A program made the position numbers and the translations under genes. A DNA stretch of 64,000 nt from Chitinophagaceae bacterium (GTDB lineage Bacteria > Bacteroidota > Bacteroidia > Chitinophagales > Chitinophagaceae), in assembly GCA_019752045.1 (NCBI GenBank), contig JAIEMP010000007.1, positions 186,001 to 250,000 on the forward strand, written 5' to 3'. Within the stretch, counting starts at the first letter, position 1, and each line of letters starts with the position of its first letter. Below the pieces are notes generated by a model, which did not search any database, had not been told where the DNA came from, and was given only the letters and a program-made list of their open reading frames with translations. This document shows, piece by piece, positions 8,358 to 17,582 of this stretch.

Positions 8358-9640
8358 AGTGTATGAGCAGTGTGCAAAGGTCGCAGGCCTTCCTGCGTAA
8401 ACGAAAAATGATGTTGGTGTTGCCCTTATTGGTAATACCATTTCTTACAATGGCATTCTGGGCTTTAGGTGGCGGCCAGGCTAAAAATGAAATAGCTGCA
8501 ACAAAACAAGAGGGTTTAAATCTGAATCTTCCGGATGCAAAAATGAAGGATGATAACCTTACTGATAAGCTTAGCTTTTATGATAAGGCAGATAAAGATT
8601 CAGCCAGGTTGGAAGAATGGATGCGGACAGACCCTTATTACAAACAAAATGAAGACACCTCATTTTTACCTGTAAACGAATTGGAAGTACTCACTCAAAA
8701 CTCGGCTTCAAAATACAACCAGCGGCTCAATTCATCACCGTATGAAACAACTTCAAATAATCCTGAACAAAAGCTAATGCAAAAATTGGCATTGCTGCAA
8801 AAGGAAATTAATAAACAGCCGGAAGCATCGGTCAATGAAAACCCGGCTGCAACCAATTACAAACAAGATGAAGAATTTTCCGGTGAAGTAGATAGGCTGG
8901 AAAACATGCTGTTCACAATGAATAAAACAAATTCCGGCGATCCCGAGATAGAGCATCTAAATGGCACATTGGAAAAGATACTGGATATTCAGCATCCGCA
9001 AAGGATAAGAGAAAAACTGAAAGAAAAATCATTACAACATAAACGGGTGGTTTATGCCGTAACTACTCAACCTGTATTGGAAAATGTTTCGTTGATGGAT
9101 ACGAATAAAATCAAAACCAATACTGCAAATAAATTTTACGGCTTGGAGAAGGATAACTCAATTGCTGAAGAAGGATTGGCTATTGAAGCAGTTGTTCACA
9201 GTAATCAAACATTGGTAAATGGTGCGGTTATTCAACTAAGATTGTCAACAGATATTTTCATCAATGGAGTTTTAATTCCTAAAGGCAACCCAATAAATGG
9301 TACTGCTTCACTTAATAATGAAAGGCTTGAAGTAGAAATAAGTTCTATCCGCTATAAAAACAATTTATTCCCCGTAAAATTAGAACTGTACGACATAGAC
9401 GGTTTGCCTGGTATTTATATTCCCGGATCTATCAGCAGAGATGTGGCTAAAAATTCTGCTGATAACAGTTTGCAGTTAATGGAATTCACCACGCTTGATC
9501 CTTCGTTGAAGGCACAGGCCGCTGCTGCCGGTATTAACACTGTAAAGAGCTTAATGAGCCGGAAAGTAAAACAAGTAAAAGTGATGGTGAAAGAGGGGTA
9601 CAAAGTATTGCTGAAAGATAAAAACACTGAGTCCGATTAA
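8354..9640 (+). CDS. traM: Conjugative transposon protein TraM
   Basis: 428 residues: a basic N-terminus (SQAFLRKRKMM) and one membrane helix at about 17-35, a long charged linker, and a C-terminal domain with the hallmark sequence of TraM (VEISSIRYKNNLFPVKLELYDIDGLPGIYIPGSI). TraM corresponds to the VirB10-like component that spans the envelope in Bacteroidota conjugation machines. The start overlaps the previous stop as ATGA, and traN follows after 20 bases. Confidence 0.87.
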   Translation: MKCMSSVQRSQAFLRKRKMMLVLPLLVIPFLTMAFWALGGGQAKNEIAATKQEGLNLNLPDAKMKDDNLTDKLSFYDKADKDSARLEEWMRTDPYYKQNEDTSFLPVNELEVLTQNSASKYNQRLNSSPYETTSNNPEQKLMQKLALLQKEINKQPEASVNENPAATNYKQDEEFSGEVDRLENMLFTMNKTNSGDPEIEHLNGTLEKILDIQHPQRIREKLKEKSLQHKRVVYAVTTQPVLENVSLMDTNKIKTNTANKFYGLEKDNSIAEEGLAIEAVVHSNQTLVNGAVIQLRLSTDIFINGVLIPKGNPINGTASLNNERLEVEISSIRYKNNLFPVKLELYDIDGLPGIYIPGSISRDVAKNSADNSLQLMEFTTLDPSLKAQAAAAGINTVKSLMSRKVKQVKVMVKEGYKVLLKDKNTESD

Positions 9641-9660
9641 TAACTTTTAAACTTTATAAA

Positions 9661-10425
9661 ATGAAACGATTAGTGTGTATGATTTGTGCGGGTTGGTTAT
9701 TCGTTTCTGCTGTTGCACAAACAAGACTGGCGATAACAACTGATAAAACCACAAGCCTGGTTTTTCCATTCGCTATTAAGCATGTTGACAGGGGCACTTC
9801 ATCAGTTCTTGCACAGCAGGTAAAAGAAGCCCCTGAAATTCTATTGGTAAAAGCAGCCGCTAGAGATTTTGCTGAAACAAATCTGAGTGTAGTAACAGAT
9901 GATGGCAGCGTTTATGCTTTTACAGTCACTTACGATAATAGACCTGCTGTATGGGTTTATTACCTGCCTGTGAACAGAACCGCTACAATAAGATCCTATG
10001 CTAATGCCATATTGGACAATGAGCGGATCACGAAAGGCATAAAAGATAAAAAGTACAACATGATTGCAGGGGTAAAAGGAATATACATCAAGGATAACAC
10101 CATTTATTTCCAGGTGTATATCAACAATGATGGAACCGTTGATTATGACATTGACCTCCTTCGCTTTTCCATTAAGGATAAGAAAAGAAGTAAAAGAACC
10201 GCTGTACAGGAATCAGAACAGAAGCCCTTGCACATTACAGGGAATTATAACAAAGTGAAAGGAAGCAATAGCACTGTATTTGTTGTGGCACTTGAAAAGT
10301 TTACCATTCCTGATAAAAAGTATTTAGCCATTCAAATGATGGAGAAAAATGGTGGCAGGCATTTTCTGCTAAAAGTTCACAACAAGGATATAATAAAAGC
10401 CAGGGTATTGCCCGATTTGAAATGA
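9661..10425 (+). CDS. traN: Conjugative transposon protein TraN
   Basis: 254 residues with a signal peptide ending SAVAQ. The mature N-terminus (TTDKTTSLVFPFAIKHVDRGT) is the characteristic TraN opening, and the rest is a beta-rich VirB9-like domain (VYAFTVTYDN, PDKKYLAIQMMEKNGGRHFLLKVHNKDI). TraN is the periplasmic/outer-membrane partner of TraM. Its stop overlaps the next start as ATGA. The usual traO, traP and traQ do not follow here; accessory genes do. Confidence 0.86.
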   Translation: MKRLVCMICAGWLFVSAVAQTRLAITTDKTTSLVFPFAIKHVDRGTSSVLAQQVKEAPEILLVKAAARDFAETNLSVVTDDGSVYAFTVTYDNRPAVWVYYLPVNRTATIRSYANAILDNERITKGIKDKKYNMIAGVKGIYIKDNTIYFQVYINNDGTVDYDIDLLRFSIKDKKRSKRTAVQESEQKPLHITGNYNKVKGSNSTVFVVALEKFTIPDKKYLAIQMMEKNGGRHFLLKVHNKDIIKARVLPDLK

Positions 10426-11651
10426 ACAACGGGCATCCTATAGCTGATGAGGTACTTGACCTGGTGACTATTGCTTTATCAAAAGGTGAGCATTATATGG
10501 CTTATAATAACAGCCTGTACTTTATTGACAAAGATGATGTTCATTTTTTCAGCACTAAGGAAGAAGCAAATGATTTTTCTACAGCTAATATCAGTGACCG
10601 GGACAATTTCTCCGTTCTTCATTTCAACTCAATCAAAGACATTCTTGAGAAAATCCCATACGGGGAAAGTATAAGCCGCCAGTTAAATCTTGATCCTGAT
10701 GCCAATGGTTTGTACAACAAAGATGGCAACGATTTTACCGATGCATTGATTGACCACTTTGAATCACAGCAACGATCATTATTCGATAAACAATTAAAAA
10801 CAAATTTTATGAACAACGAAAATCTTCAGTATTTGACCGACAACATCAAATACATGGGCTTTGGTGAAACACTTAAAGCGGAGTTGGAAAGAAACATGGG
10901 TGAAGGAAAAGGAGAATTTCAACTGCACTTTAAAGCAGAAATCAACAAAAAACCTTTCGAGGCCACACTCAATTTCCGTAAATCCGATTCCACGGATATG
11001 TATTTCTTCAACAACTACCATTCTTCATTAGAAAAGAACAATGGCGAAAAGAATGAGCAAACCTTCTACCTGAATAAAGGCAAAGGAGTAACTGCGAAAG
11101 AAGCTTATAACCTGCTGGATGGCCGTGCAGTTCACAAGGACCTGGTAACAAAGGAAGGTCAACCATATAAGGCATGGATACAGCTTGACTTTGAAAACAA
11201 AGACAAGAACAACAATTTTGAAGTAAGGCAGTTTCATGAGAATTATGGATATGATTTGAAAACCGCTGTAGAAAAATTTGCCGTAGCCGAGTTAAATGAC
11301 CCTGATAAATCTAAGACGCTGATGCAATCACTGGAAAAAGGGAATGTACAATCAGTAACCATTGAAAAGGATGGCAGCAGCCACAAAATGTTTATGGAAG
11401 CTGATCCGCAGTACAAAAAGGTCACACTTTACGATTCCAACATGAAGATGGTTGCAAAGGAATCTCTAGAGCAATATAAATCAGGTATAGAGAAAGGCAG
11501 TAAGGAAGTGAAAGAAGAACATGAAAATGATAAAAAAAAAGATTTGAAGCCACTAACGAAAACTGAAAAGGAAAAACAGGAAAAGAAGAATGGACAAAGC
11601 CTCTTGCCGAAAAAAAGGGAGAGTAAAGGCAAAGGTTTAGGGGTGTCATAG
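10422..11651 (+). CDS. Mobile-element accessory protein of unknown function
   Basis: 409 residues, no signal peptide or membrane helix, so cytoplasmic. The body is acidic and globular, with two related-looking segments (FQLHFKAEINKKPFEATLNFRK and the later KAWIQLDFENKDKNNNFEVRQFH), and the last 60 residues are a low-complexity Lys/Glu tail. It resembles in style the large DUF3945/DUF4099-like proteins carried by Bacteroidota conjugative elements, but I cannot assign a family. The ATGA overlap with traN makes it part of the transfer operon, pointing to DNA processing or transfer support (inference). Confidence 0.5.
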   Translation: MNNGHPIADEVLDLVTIALSKGEHYMAYNNSLYFIDKDDVHFFSTKEEANDFSTANISDRDNFSVLHFNSIKDILEKIPYGESISRQLNLDPDANGLYNKDGNDFTDALIDHFESQQRSLFDKQLKTNFMNNENLQYLTDNIKYMGFGETLKAELERNMGEGKGEFQLHFKAEINKKPFEATLNFRKSDSTDMYFFNNYHSSLEKNNGEKNEQTFYLNKGKGVTAKEAYNLLDGRAVHKDLVTKEGQPYKAWIQLDFENKDKNNNFEVRQFHENYGYDLKTAVEKFAVAELNDPDKSKTLMQSLEKGNVQSVTIEKDGSSHKMFMEADPQYKKVTLYDSNMKMVAKESLEQYKSGIEKGSKEVKEEHENDKKKDLKPLTKTEKEKQEKKNGQSLLPKKRESKGKGLGVS

Positions 11652-11691
11652 TACATCCCTGAACCATTTTCTAACATTCACCAGCATTACC

Positions 11692-12453
11692 ATGAATATT
11701 CAAAATATAACCGTACTGACAAGCCAATTACAATCTTTAGGGTTTGACAATTTTGGAAGTCTGCTCTTGAAAAGGATTTGTTTTAAGCCTGCTAATTTTT
11801 ATTTGAACCACAAAATAGCAAAGGATAAGGAGCTATTGGAGTTCCGGTTTTATTTTGAGAGGCAAAGGAAAAGCGATGCTTATATGTTGCTGTATTATGA
11901 TGTGACATTACAACAGAAAAATATCTTTGAAGAGTTAATGATTGCCGGGATTAACATAGCAGATCTTGAAAAGCAAATGACGACTATAAACTGGATGTCT
12001 GCATTTAATCTTGATGAAAGAAAGAAATTGGATCCAAACGATAAAGCAACCTGGGAGGTGGAGGCAAAAGTTGAATCTGTTGTTGAAAGTTTAACCGCTC
12101 TTGAACAGGATGAAAAAGGTAAAACCATTGCAGCTGCATTTAAAGTGAAATTTTGGTTTGGAACTCCATATCATGAAATCTTTGGGAGTATTCCCGCAGT
12201 AAAGAATAAATCAGATATCAGTCAGCGGTTTTACTTTTCTCAAAATAGTGTTGGAATATCTGTTGATGAAGCATACCGCTTTCTGCAAAATAAATGGCTT
12301 GAAAAACAACTGCAGTTAAAAAAGAAACAAACAGATACAACTTCTGAAAATGATACCGACGAAACAAGCGGCACAACAGGAAGTGGCTTGTTAAAAAAGC
12401 GCAGGATAAAACATTCCTCAAAAGGAAAAAAAAACAGGGTTAACCAGGATTAA
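11692..12453 (+). CDS. Mobile-element protein of unknown function
   Basis: 253 residues, cytoplasmic, with a central region VTLQQKNIFEELMIAGINIADLEKQMTTINW and a basic Lys/Arg/Ser-rich C-terminus after residue 205 that could bind nucleic acid. No family recognised. It lies 40 bases after the preceding accessory gene and 5 bases before the next, as part of the accessory tail of the element. Confidence 0.5.
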   Translation: MNIQNITVLTSQLQSLGFDNFGSLLLKRICFKPANFYLNHKIAKDKELLEFRFYFERQRKSDAYMLLYYDVTLQQKNIFEELMIAGINIADLEKQMTTINWMSAFNLDERKKLDPNDKATWEVEAKVESVVESLTALEQDEKGKTIAAAFKVKFWFGTPYHEIFGSIPAVKNKSDISQRFYFSQNSVGISVDEAYRFLQNKWLEKQLQLKKKQTDTTSENDTDETSGTTGSGLLKKRRIKHSSKGKKNRVNQD

Positions 12454-12458
12454 GCAGT

Positions 12459-12752
12459 ATGGAACTCTTTCCCCCATTATCAGGATTCTACCGGGCTATT
12501 GCAGATGATGCAAGAATCGGCAGTACTCATATAAGTATTTATATGGCTTTACTGCAACAGTGGAATATAAATGGTGGAAACAATCCCGTGAACATTGAAA
12601 GGATCTTAATTATGAAAGCCGCTAAAATAAATGCCAGGCATACATACAATAAATGTATTAATGAATTACAGGAATTCGGATACATTATATATGAACCGGC
12701 ACTAAACGGTTCAGTAACCAGCCGGGTATTTTTAAACAAATGTGAAATGTAA
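12459..12752 (+). CDS. Small winged-helix-like mobile-element protein
   Basis: 97 residues. The pattern ISIYMALLQQWN...ILIMKAAKINARHTYNKCINELQEFGYIIYEP is that of a winged helix-turn-helix domain in which the second helix recognises DNA and the wing ends the fold. It sits between the unknown accessory gene and the excisionase-like gene, a place where element regulators or replication helpers occur. Role inferred from fold and context only. Confidence 0.5.
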   Translation: MELFPPLSGFYRAIADDARIGSTHISIYMALLQQWNINGGNNPVNIERILIMKAAKINARHTYNKCINELQEFGYIIYEPALNGSVTSRVFLNKCEM

Positions 12753-12762
12753 AAGTGAGTTT

Positions 12763-13071
12763 ATGGCAGGAAATTCAGCAGTACCAATTTTGATCCCTTT
12801 TGAGCCAGAGGAATTCTGGTCTCAAATCCGGCTGATCATTCGGGAAGAAGTGGAACGAAATAAAAAAGAACAACACCAGGAGCCTGGCATTTTGGAAACA
12901 CCGGGGTTGAATGAAAAACCGCTATTCAAAATAGAGGAAGTTTGCAGTCTGTTCAAAGTGACAAAGCCCACTATTTACGACTGGATAAAACATGGAAAAT
13001 TAAAGCGTGTAAAGATCAGGTCAAGGGTCTATTTTTTAGGTAGTGATATTAGACAGTTAATGCAGGCTTAG
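12763..13071 (+). CDS. Helix-turn-helix (excisionase/MerR-like) protein
   Basis: 102 residues from ATG at 12763, 10 bases after the previous stop; a GTG at 12742 inside the upstream gene is an alternative start. The C-terminal half is a classical HTH_17/excisionase domain: FKIEEVCSLFKVTKPTIYDWIKHGKLKRVKIRSRVYFLGSDIRQLM. Such proteins bend DNA at attachment sites or regulate excision in Bacteroidota integrative elements. It is the last gene of the element, ending about 220 bases from tRNA-Asp and followed by a strong terminator, which suits a gene at the element edge. Confidence 0.72.
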   Translation: MAGNSAVPILIPFEPEEFWSQIRLIIREEVERNKKEQHQEPGILETPGLNEKPLFKIEEVCSLFKVTKPTIYDWIKHGKLKRVKIRSRVYFLGSDIRQLMQA

Positions 13072-13079
13072 CCTATGAT

Positions 13080-13104
13080 GGCAGTGGTTTTCACTGCCTT
13101 TTTT
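13080..13104 (+). terminator. Rho-independent terminator after the HTH gene
   Basis: Perfect 7-bp stem GGCAGTG / CACTGCC with a GTTTT loop, followed by six T. It starts 8 bases after the stop codon and closes the transfer/accessory operon. Confidence 0.85.
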
Positions 13105-13257
13105 GTGCACAAATAAGTCTTTAAATTCAGGACAATTCCAGTGCTAAAAAGTACCTTTAAAGTGATATTTATCAAGCTGAATAAGGTGAGATAAAGTATA
13201 GTAAAGTTCTTCGTAAAAATGGGTTTTTATAGACCAAAAAATAGACCCAAAAAAGGA

Positions 13258-13280
13258 AAACCCGCTACCAGAGCGGGTTT
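13258..13280 (-). terminator. Terminator of tRNA-Asp
   Basis: Perfect 9-bp stem AAACCCGCT / AGCGGGTTT with a 5-base loop. On the minus strand it follows the tRNA 3' end and is followed by a T-rich tract. Confidence 0.75.
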
Positions 13281-13294
13281 CAACGAAATCTATG

Positions 13295-13368
13295 CGGACC
13301 GGACGGGACTCGAACCCGCGACCTCCGCCGTGACAGGGCGGCATTCTAACCAACTGAACTACCGATCC
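13295..13368 (-). tRNA. tRNA-Asp (GTC)
   Basis: 74 bases without CCA. Acceptor GGATCGG pairs with CCGGTCC (one G-T pair), the anticodon loop is CTGTCAC giving GTC, and the T arm has TTCGAGT in its loop. A TATCTTTG -7 box at 13428-13435 stands about 60 bases upstream. Its 3' end faces the conjugative element, so it is the likely integration target. Confidence 0.93.
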
Positions 13369-13427
13369 AACTACCCAAGCTCTCGATTGCTAATCAATAA
13401 ACTGATTATCACTCTTTTTTGGGAGGG

Positions 13428-13435
13428 CAAAGATA
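13428..13435 (-). promoter_or_regulatory. -7 box for tRNA-Asp
   Basis: Minus-strand TATCTTTG, a perfect match to TAnnTTTG, about 60 bases upstream of the tRNA. The -33 position is only T-rich. Confidence 0.4.
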
Positions 13436-13548
13436 GGGGTTTTGCCTATTTTGTAAAAAAAGTTTTTAAACTTTTTTCAGATCATTTTGTACAATTCTCA
13501 GCCCCATGGAAAGCTTAGTTATATTTGTTGTTAATTAATTAAAACTGA

Positions 13549-14520
13549 ATGCTTAAAATAGCTGTGTTTGGCACGGGCCACCTCGGAAAATTTCACCTCA
13601 ATAACTGGAAAGAAATTGAACATGTTGAACTGATAGGCTTTTACGATCCCAACGACCGGGCTGCAAAAACCGTATCTGAAAAATACAATATCCCCCGTTA
13701 TACAAATCCTGAAGACTTAATGGCAATTTGCGATGCTGCAGATATTGTTGCTCCTACAACAGCTCACTTTCAGCTTTGCGAAATGGCTGTTCGAATGGGG
13801 AAACATGTGTTTGTAGAAAAACCCATGTGCAACAGCATGGAAGAAGCTGTCGAACTGGTAAAGCTGGTAAAAGAAGCCAATATAAAATTTCAGGTAGGGC
13901 ATGTAGAGCGTTTCAATCCGGCGTTTTTAGCGGTACAGGATCTGCAACTCAACCCCATGTTTATTGAAGTACATCGTTTGTCTCAATTTAATCCCCGTGG
14001 TACAGAAGTAAGTGTGATCCTCGATCTCATGATTCATGATATTGATATTATTTTAAGCATCGTAAAGAGTGATGTAAAAAATGTGTACGCCAATGGTGTA
14101 TCTGTGATGACCGATACACCGGATATTGCCAACGTTCGTATTGAATTTGATAACGGTTGTGTTGCCAATCTTACCAGCAGCCGCATCAGTATGAAAAAAA
14201 TGCGCAAGATCAGATTGTTTCAGAGAGATGCTTACATTGGCATTGATTTTTTGGAGAAAAAAGCTGAGATCATTAAAATGCAAACACCCGGAGATAAAGA
14301 CGCATTTACATTTGATATTGAAACCAACAACGGAAAGAAAAGCATCGCTATTTCAAACCCCGCTATAACCGAAGTAAATGCCATTAAATTAGAACTGGAG
14401 CATTTCAGAGATGCCATACTTCATAACAAACCTGTACCTGTATCGGAAGTAGATGGTATGCGGGCCATGGATGTTGCTCATCAGATCCTTCAAAAAATTC
14501 AGCGAACAACTGCAGTATAA
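13549..14520 (+). CDS. Gfo/Idh/MocA-family NAD(P)-dependent oxidoreductase
   Basis: 323 residues. N-terminal Rossmann fold with GTGHLGKFH at residues 8-16, the family motif EKPMCNSMEEA near 90-100 containing the cofactor-site EKP, and the C-terminal alpha/beta domain with LDLMIHDIDIIL, whose HD is the catalytic His region. Members oxidise or reduce sugars and sugar nucleotides. The next gene is a polyprenyl-phosphate sugar transferase, so a role in making a precursor for surface polysaccharide is plausible. Substrate not determinable from sequence. Confidence 0.86.
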   Translation: MLKIAVFGTGHLGKFHLNNWKEIEHVELIGFYDPNDRAAKTVSEKYNIPRYTNPEDLMAICDAADIVAPTTAHFQLCEMAVRMGKHVFVEKPMCNSMEEAVELVKLVKEANIKFQVGHVERFNPAFLAVQDLQLNPMFIEVHRLSQFNPRGTEVSVILDLMIHDIDIILSIVKSDVKNVYANGVSVMTDTPDIANVRIEFDNGCVANLTSSRISMKKMRKIRLFQRDAYIGIDFLEKKAEIIKMQTPGDKDAFTFDIETNNGKKSIAISNPAITEVNAIKLELEHFRDAILHNKPVPVSEVDGMRAMDVAHQILQKIQRTTAV

Positions 14521-14524
14521 CTTC

Positions 14525-15940
14525 ATGATCACATCCAAACGCATAAAAATTGGCTGGTATGTTTTTGCCGACTGGTTGGCTGCAACGTTTGCATGGGGTT
14601 TCTTTTATCTGTTACGAAGAGTCTTACTGGGCGAAGCAACCGGTCTTCTTACACAGCCCTTTGATGAAACTTTTTTTTACGGCATTCTCCTCATTCCTTT
14701 TTGCTGGCTGGTATTGTATCATTTATTTGGCAGCTATAAAAATCTCTACAGCAAATCACGGTTACAGGAATTAACGCTTACTTTCTTTAGCTGTATGCTG
14801 GGTGTGCTCATTATCTTCTTTGCTATTTTACTTGACGACAGAATTGTTTCCTATACGTTTTACTATAAGGAAAGTTCGCTCCTGTTTGGATTGCAGTTTG
14901 GATGTACCTGGTTATTCAGATGGTTTATTCTCAACATCATTAAACGACAGTTTTTAAAAGGCAAGGTACAGATCAATACACTCATTATCGGTGCCAATAA
15001 AAATGCTGTTCAGTTATATAAAGACATTAAGGGATCAGGCGAAACACTTGGCTTTCACTTTGCAGGTTTTTTATTCCCCGATGGCACATCATCAAATGGT
15101 CTGAGCAAATACCTCCGGCCGCTTGGATCATTAAAAGATCTTTCAACAGTGATTCATGATAACAGTATTGAGCAGGTGATTATTGCAACAGAAGAAAAAG
15201 AGCGTCAATCCATGGAGCAATCATTGAGCTTATTAAGTGAGCTGGATGTAAGTATTAAACTATTACCCAACGCTATTGACATACTTTCCGGTTCTGTACG
15301 CACCAGCAATGTGCTTGGAGCTGTATTGATTGAGCTGCATACAGATATGATGAGTGAGTGGCAGCAAAATGTAAAACGATTGATTGATATTGTTGTATCG
15401 CTTTTATGTCTCATCATTTTATCGCCGGTATTTCTATTTGTTGCCTTTAAAGTAAGACGTTCTTCAAAGGGGCCCGTTTTTTATTCGCAGGAACGGATTG
15501 GTTTGAAAGGAAAACGATTCATGATTCATAAGTTCCGTTCCATGCTCCTGAATGCAGAAACCAACGGGCCGTTGCTCTCATCAGAAACAGATCAGCGTAT
15601 TACTGCATGGGGTAAAACCATGCGTAAATGGAGACTGGATGAGCTTCCGCAGTTCTGGAATATCTTAAAAGGTGAAATGAGTCTTGTGGGGCCAAGACCT
15701 GAACGACGTTATTATATTGATCAGATTGTAGAGAAAGCCCCCTATTATCATTTCCTGCTGAAAGTGAAGCCCGGTCTCACCTCATGGGGCATGGTAAAGT
15801 TTGGTTATGCAGAAAATGTAGATGAAATGGTAGAGCGCAGCAAGTATGATTTAGTGTACATTGAAAATATTTCACTGGCACTTGACATCAAGATCATGAT
15901 TCATACCATTCGTCTGATCTTTTTGGCTAAAGGAAGATAA
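14525..15940 (+). CDS. Polyprenyl-phosphate sugar-1-phosphate transferase (exopolysaccharide initiation)
   Basis: 471 residues from ATG at 14525, 4 bases after the oxidoreductase stop. Four or five N-terminal membrane helices (about 10-115), a CoA-binding-like Rossmann domain (INTLIIGANKNAVQLYKDIKG), another membrane helix, and the C-terminal bacterial sugar transferase domain with its signatures KRLIDIVVSL, FYSQERIGLKGKRFMIHKFRSM, WRLDELPQFWNILKGEMSLVGPRPE and KPGLTSWGMV. It loads the first sugar phosphate onto undecaprenyl phosphate at the inner membrane, as in WcaJ-type proteins. Sugar specificity unknown. Confidence 0.88.
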   Translation: MITSKRIKIGWYVFADWLAATFAWGFFYLLRRVLLGEATGLLTQPFDETFFYGILLIPFCWLVLYHLFGSYKNLYSKSRLQELTLTFFSCMLGVLIIFFAILLDDRIVSYTFYYKESSLLFGLQFGCTWLFRWFILNIIKRQFLKGKVQINTLIIGANKNAVQLYKDIKGSGETLGFHFAGFLFPDGTSSNGLSKYLRPLGSLKDLSTVIHDNSIEQVIIATEEKERQSMEQSLSLLSELDVSIKLLPNAIDILSGSVRTSNVLGAVLIELHTDMMSEWQQNVKRLIDIVVSLLCLIILSPVFLFVAFKVRRSSKGPVFYSQERIGLKGKRFMIHKFRSMLLNAETNGPLLSSETDQRITAWGKTMRKWRLDELPQFWNILKGEMSLVGPRPERRYYIDQIVEKAPYYHFLLKVKPGLTSWGMVKFGYAENVDEMVERSKYDLVYIENISLALDIKIMIHTIRLIFLAKGR

Positions 15941-15968
15941 ATATTAACTAGAGGTTAAAACAAAACAT

Positions 15969-17540
15969 ATGAAACTACTTACACTTGTATTGGCAGGCAT
16001 GCTGAGCACTTCTTTAATTGCACAACAAAACTATTGGCAACAGGAAGTACATTACAAAATAGATGTGTCGCTCAACACAAATGATAAATCAATCAAAGCA
16101 TTTGAAGAGCTGGATTACATCAATCATTCGCCCGACACATTAACCTATATCTGGTTTCATGTGTGGCCCAATGCTTATAAAAATGAGCAAACAGCTTTGT
16201 ATGAGCAATATAAAAAAGGAGATAAAGAAGGGTTAAGCAAGTTTAAAAAATCTGTAAAAGGATTTATTGACAGCCTCGCATTTAAAGTAAACAACCAAAC
16301 TATTATTGTTGAAGCACATCCCGATTACATTGATGTAATAAAATTGATTTTGCCCAAACCATTACTGCCGGGAAATAAACTAACCATCAGCACACCATTC
16401 TATGTAAAGTTTCCCACTTACTTTTCAAGAAGTGGTTTTATTGATGATGCATTTGCGGTTTGTCAATGGTACCCCAAGCCTGCAGTGTATGATAAAAATG
16501 GCTGGCATCCCATGCCCTATCTCAATATGGGCGAATATTACAGTGAGTTCGGCAAGTTTGAAGTAAACATTACTGTTCCTGTTAATTATGTGATGGCTGC
16601 AACCGGCGTATTACAAACTGCAGATGAACTGAAGAAGTACAAAGAAAGCGGCACAGTCAATAAAAAGCTGAAAGAAAATTTTGTTGCTTATCAGCCCAAC
16701 ACAACCGCATCAACAAAAACATTACAATACAAAGCGGAGAATGTACACGACTTTGCATGGTTTGCAGATAATGATTTTGTTATTCAGTACGATACATTGC
16801 AATTGACATCGGGCAAAGTAATTGATGCATTTACTTTTTTTTCAAACAAAGCGAATACAAAATGGAGCAACAGTGTTGATTATGTTGAAGACGCAGTACG
16901 CAACTATTCAAACTGGATTGGCGAATACCCCTATCCCGTTGTAAATGCAGTAGAAGGACCGGGAAATGTTTCAAGTGGCGGTATGGAATACCCCATGGTC
17001 ACCTTGATTACAAGTCCTGATGCAGAACCTGAAACATTGGATGCAGTAATTACACATGAAGTTGGACATAATTGGTTTTATGGTATACTCGGCAGTAATG
17101 AAAGAGATCATGCATGGATGGATGAAGGCTTAAACACATTCTTCCAATTCCGTTACGAAGCAGAGAAGTACAGAAGCAATACATTGTTTGGGAATGCAAT
17201 ACCGGTGGATGTAAAACAAAAAGGATCAGAAGAATTTCTAAGCATCATTTACAATGTATTAAATGGCATTTCAATGGAAGAGCCTATTTCTACCCCATCT
17301 GTTGATTTTAAAAATAAAGACAATTACGGCATGATAGTTTACGTTAAAACAGCAGTTTGGGCATATATGGTTGAACAGGCCGTGGGCAGAAAAGCGTTTG
17401 ATAAGGCATTACATAATTACTATAATAAATGGAAGTTCCGTCATCCTTATCCCGAAGACTTCAAAGCAATACTGGAGGAAACAACAGGCAAAGGGCTGGA
17501 AGATTACTTTGAACTGTTAAACCGAAAAGGGAAATTATAG
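15969..17540 (+). CDS. M1-family metallopeptidase, secreted
   Basis: 523 residues with a signal peptide ending LIAQ. Gluzincin signature: GGMEYP (GAMEN-like exopeptidase motif) near 338, zinc site HEVGHNWF near 363-370 and the third ligand in DEGLN 19 residues on. It is compact, with no C-terminal extension after the catalytic helical part. It is a tandem paralogue of the next gene: both mature proteins open with NYWQQ and share PDTLxxIWFHxWPNAY. Likely periplasmic or outer-membrane-linked peptide degradation. Confidence 0.88.
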   Translation: MKLLTLVLAGMLSTSLIAQQNYWQQEVHYKIDVSLNTNDKSIKAFEELDYINHSPDTLTYIWFHVWPNAYKNEQTALYEQYKKGDKEGLSKFKKSVKGFIDSLAFKVNNQTIIVEAHPDYIDVIKLILPKPLLPGNKLTISTPFYVKFPTYFSRSGFIDDAFAVCQWYPKPAVYDKNGWHPMPYLNMGEYYSEFGKFEVNITVPVNYVMAATGVLQTADELKKYKESGTVNKKLKENFVAYQPNTTASTKTLQYKAENVHDFAWFADNDFVIQYDTLQLTSGKVIDAFTFFSNKANTKWSNSVDYVEDAVRNYSNWIGEYPYPVVNAVEGPGNVSSGGMEYPMVTLITSPDAEPETLDAVITHEVGHNWFYGILGSNERDHAWMDEGLNTFFQFRYEAEKYRSNTLFGNAIPVDVKQKGSEEFLSIIYNVLNGISMEEPISTPSVDFKNKDNYGMIVYVKTAVWAYMVEQAVGRKAFDKALHNYYNKWKFRHPYPEDFKAILEETTGKGLEDYFELLNRKGKL

Positions 17541-17582
17541 GTGTAACCGAAAGAAGATATTATTTTTGAGAAAACCCATTGA

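Noticed and set aside
13210-13260. Direct repeat GGTCTAT-N5-GGTCTAT near the tRNA terminator as an att core
   Set aside because: Too short and low in complexity to stand alone; the other end of the element is not in the window for comparison.
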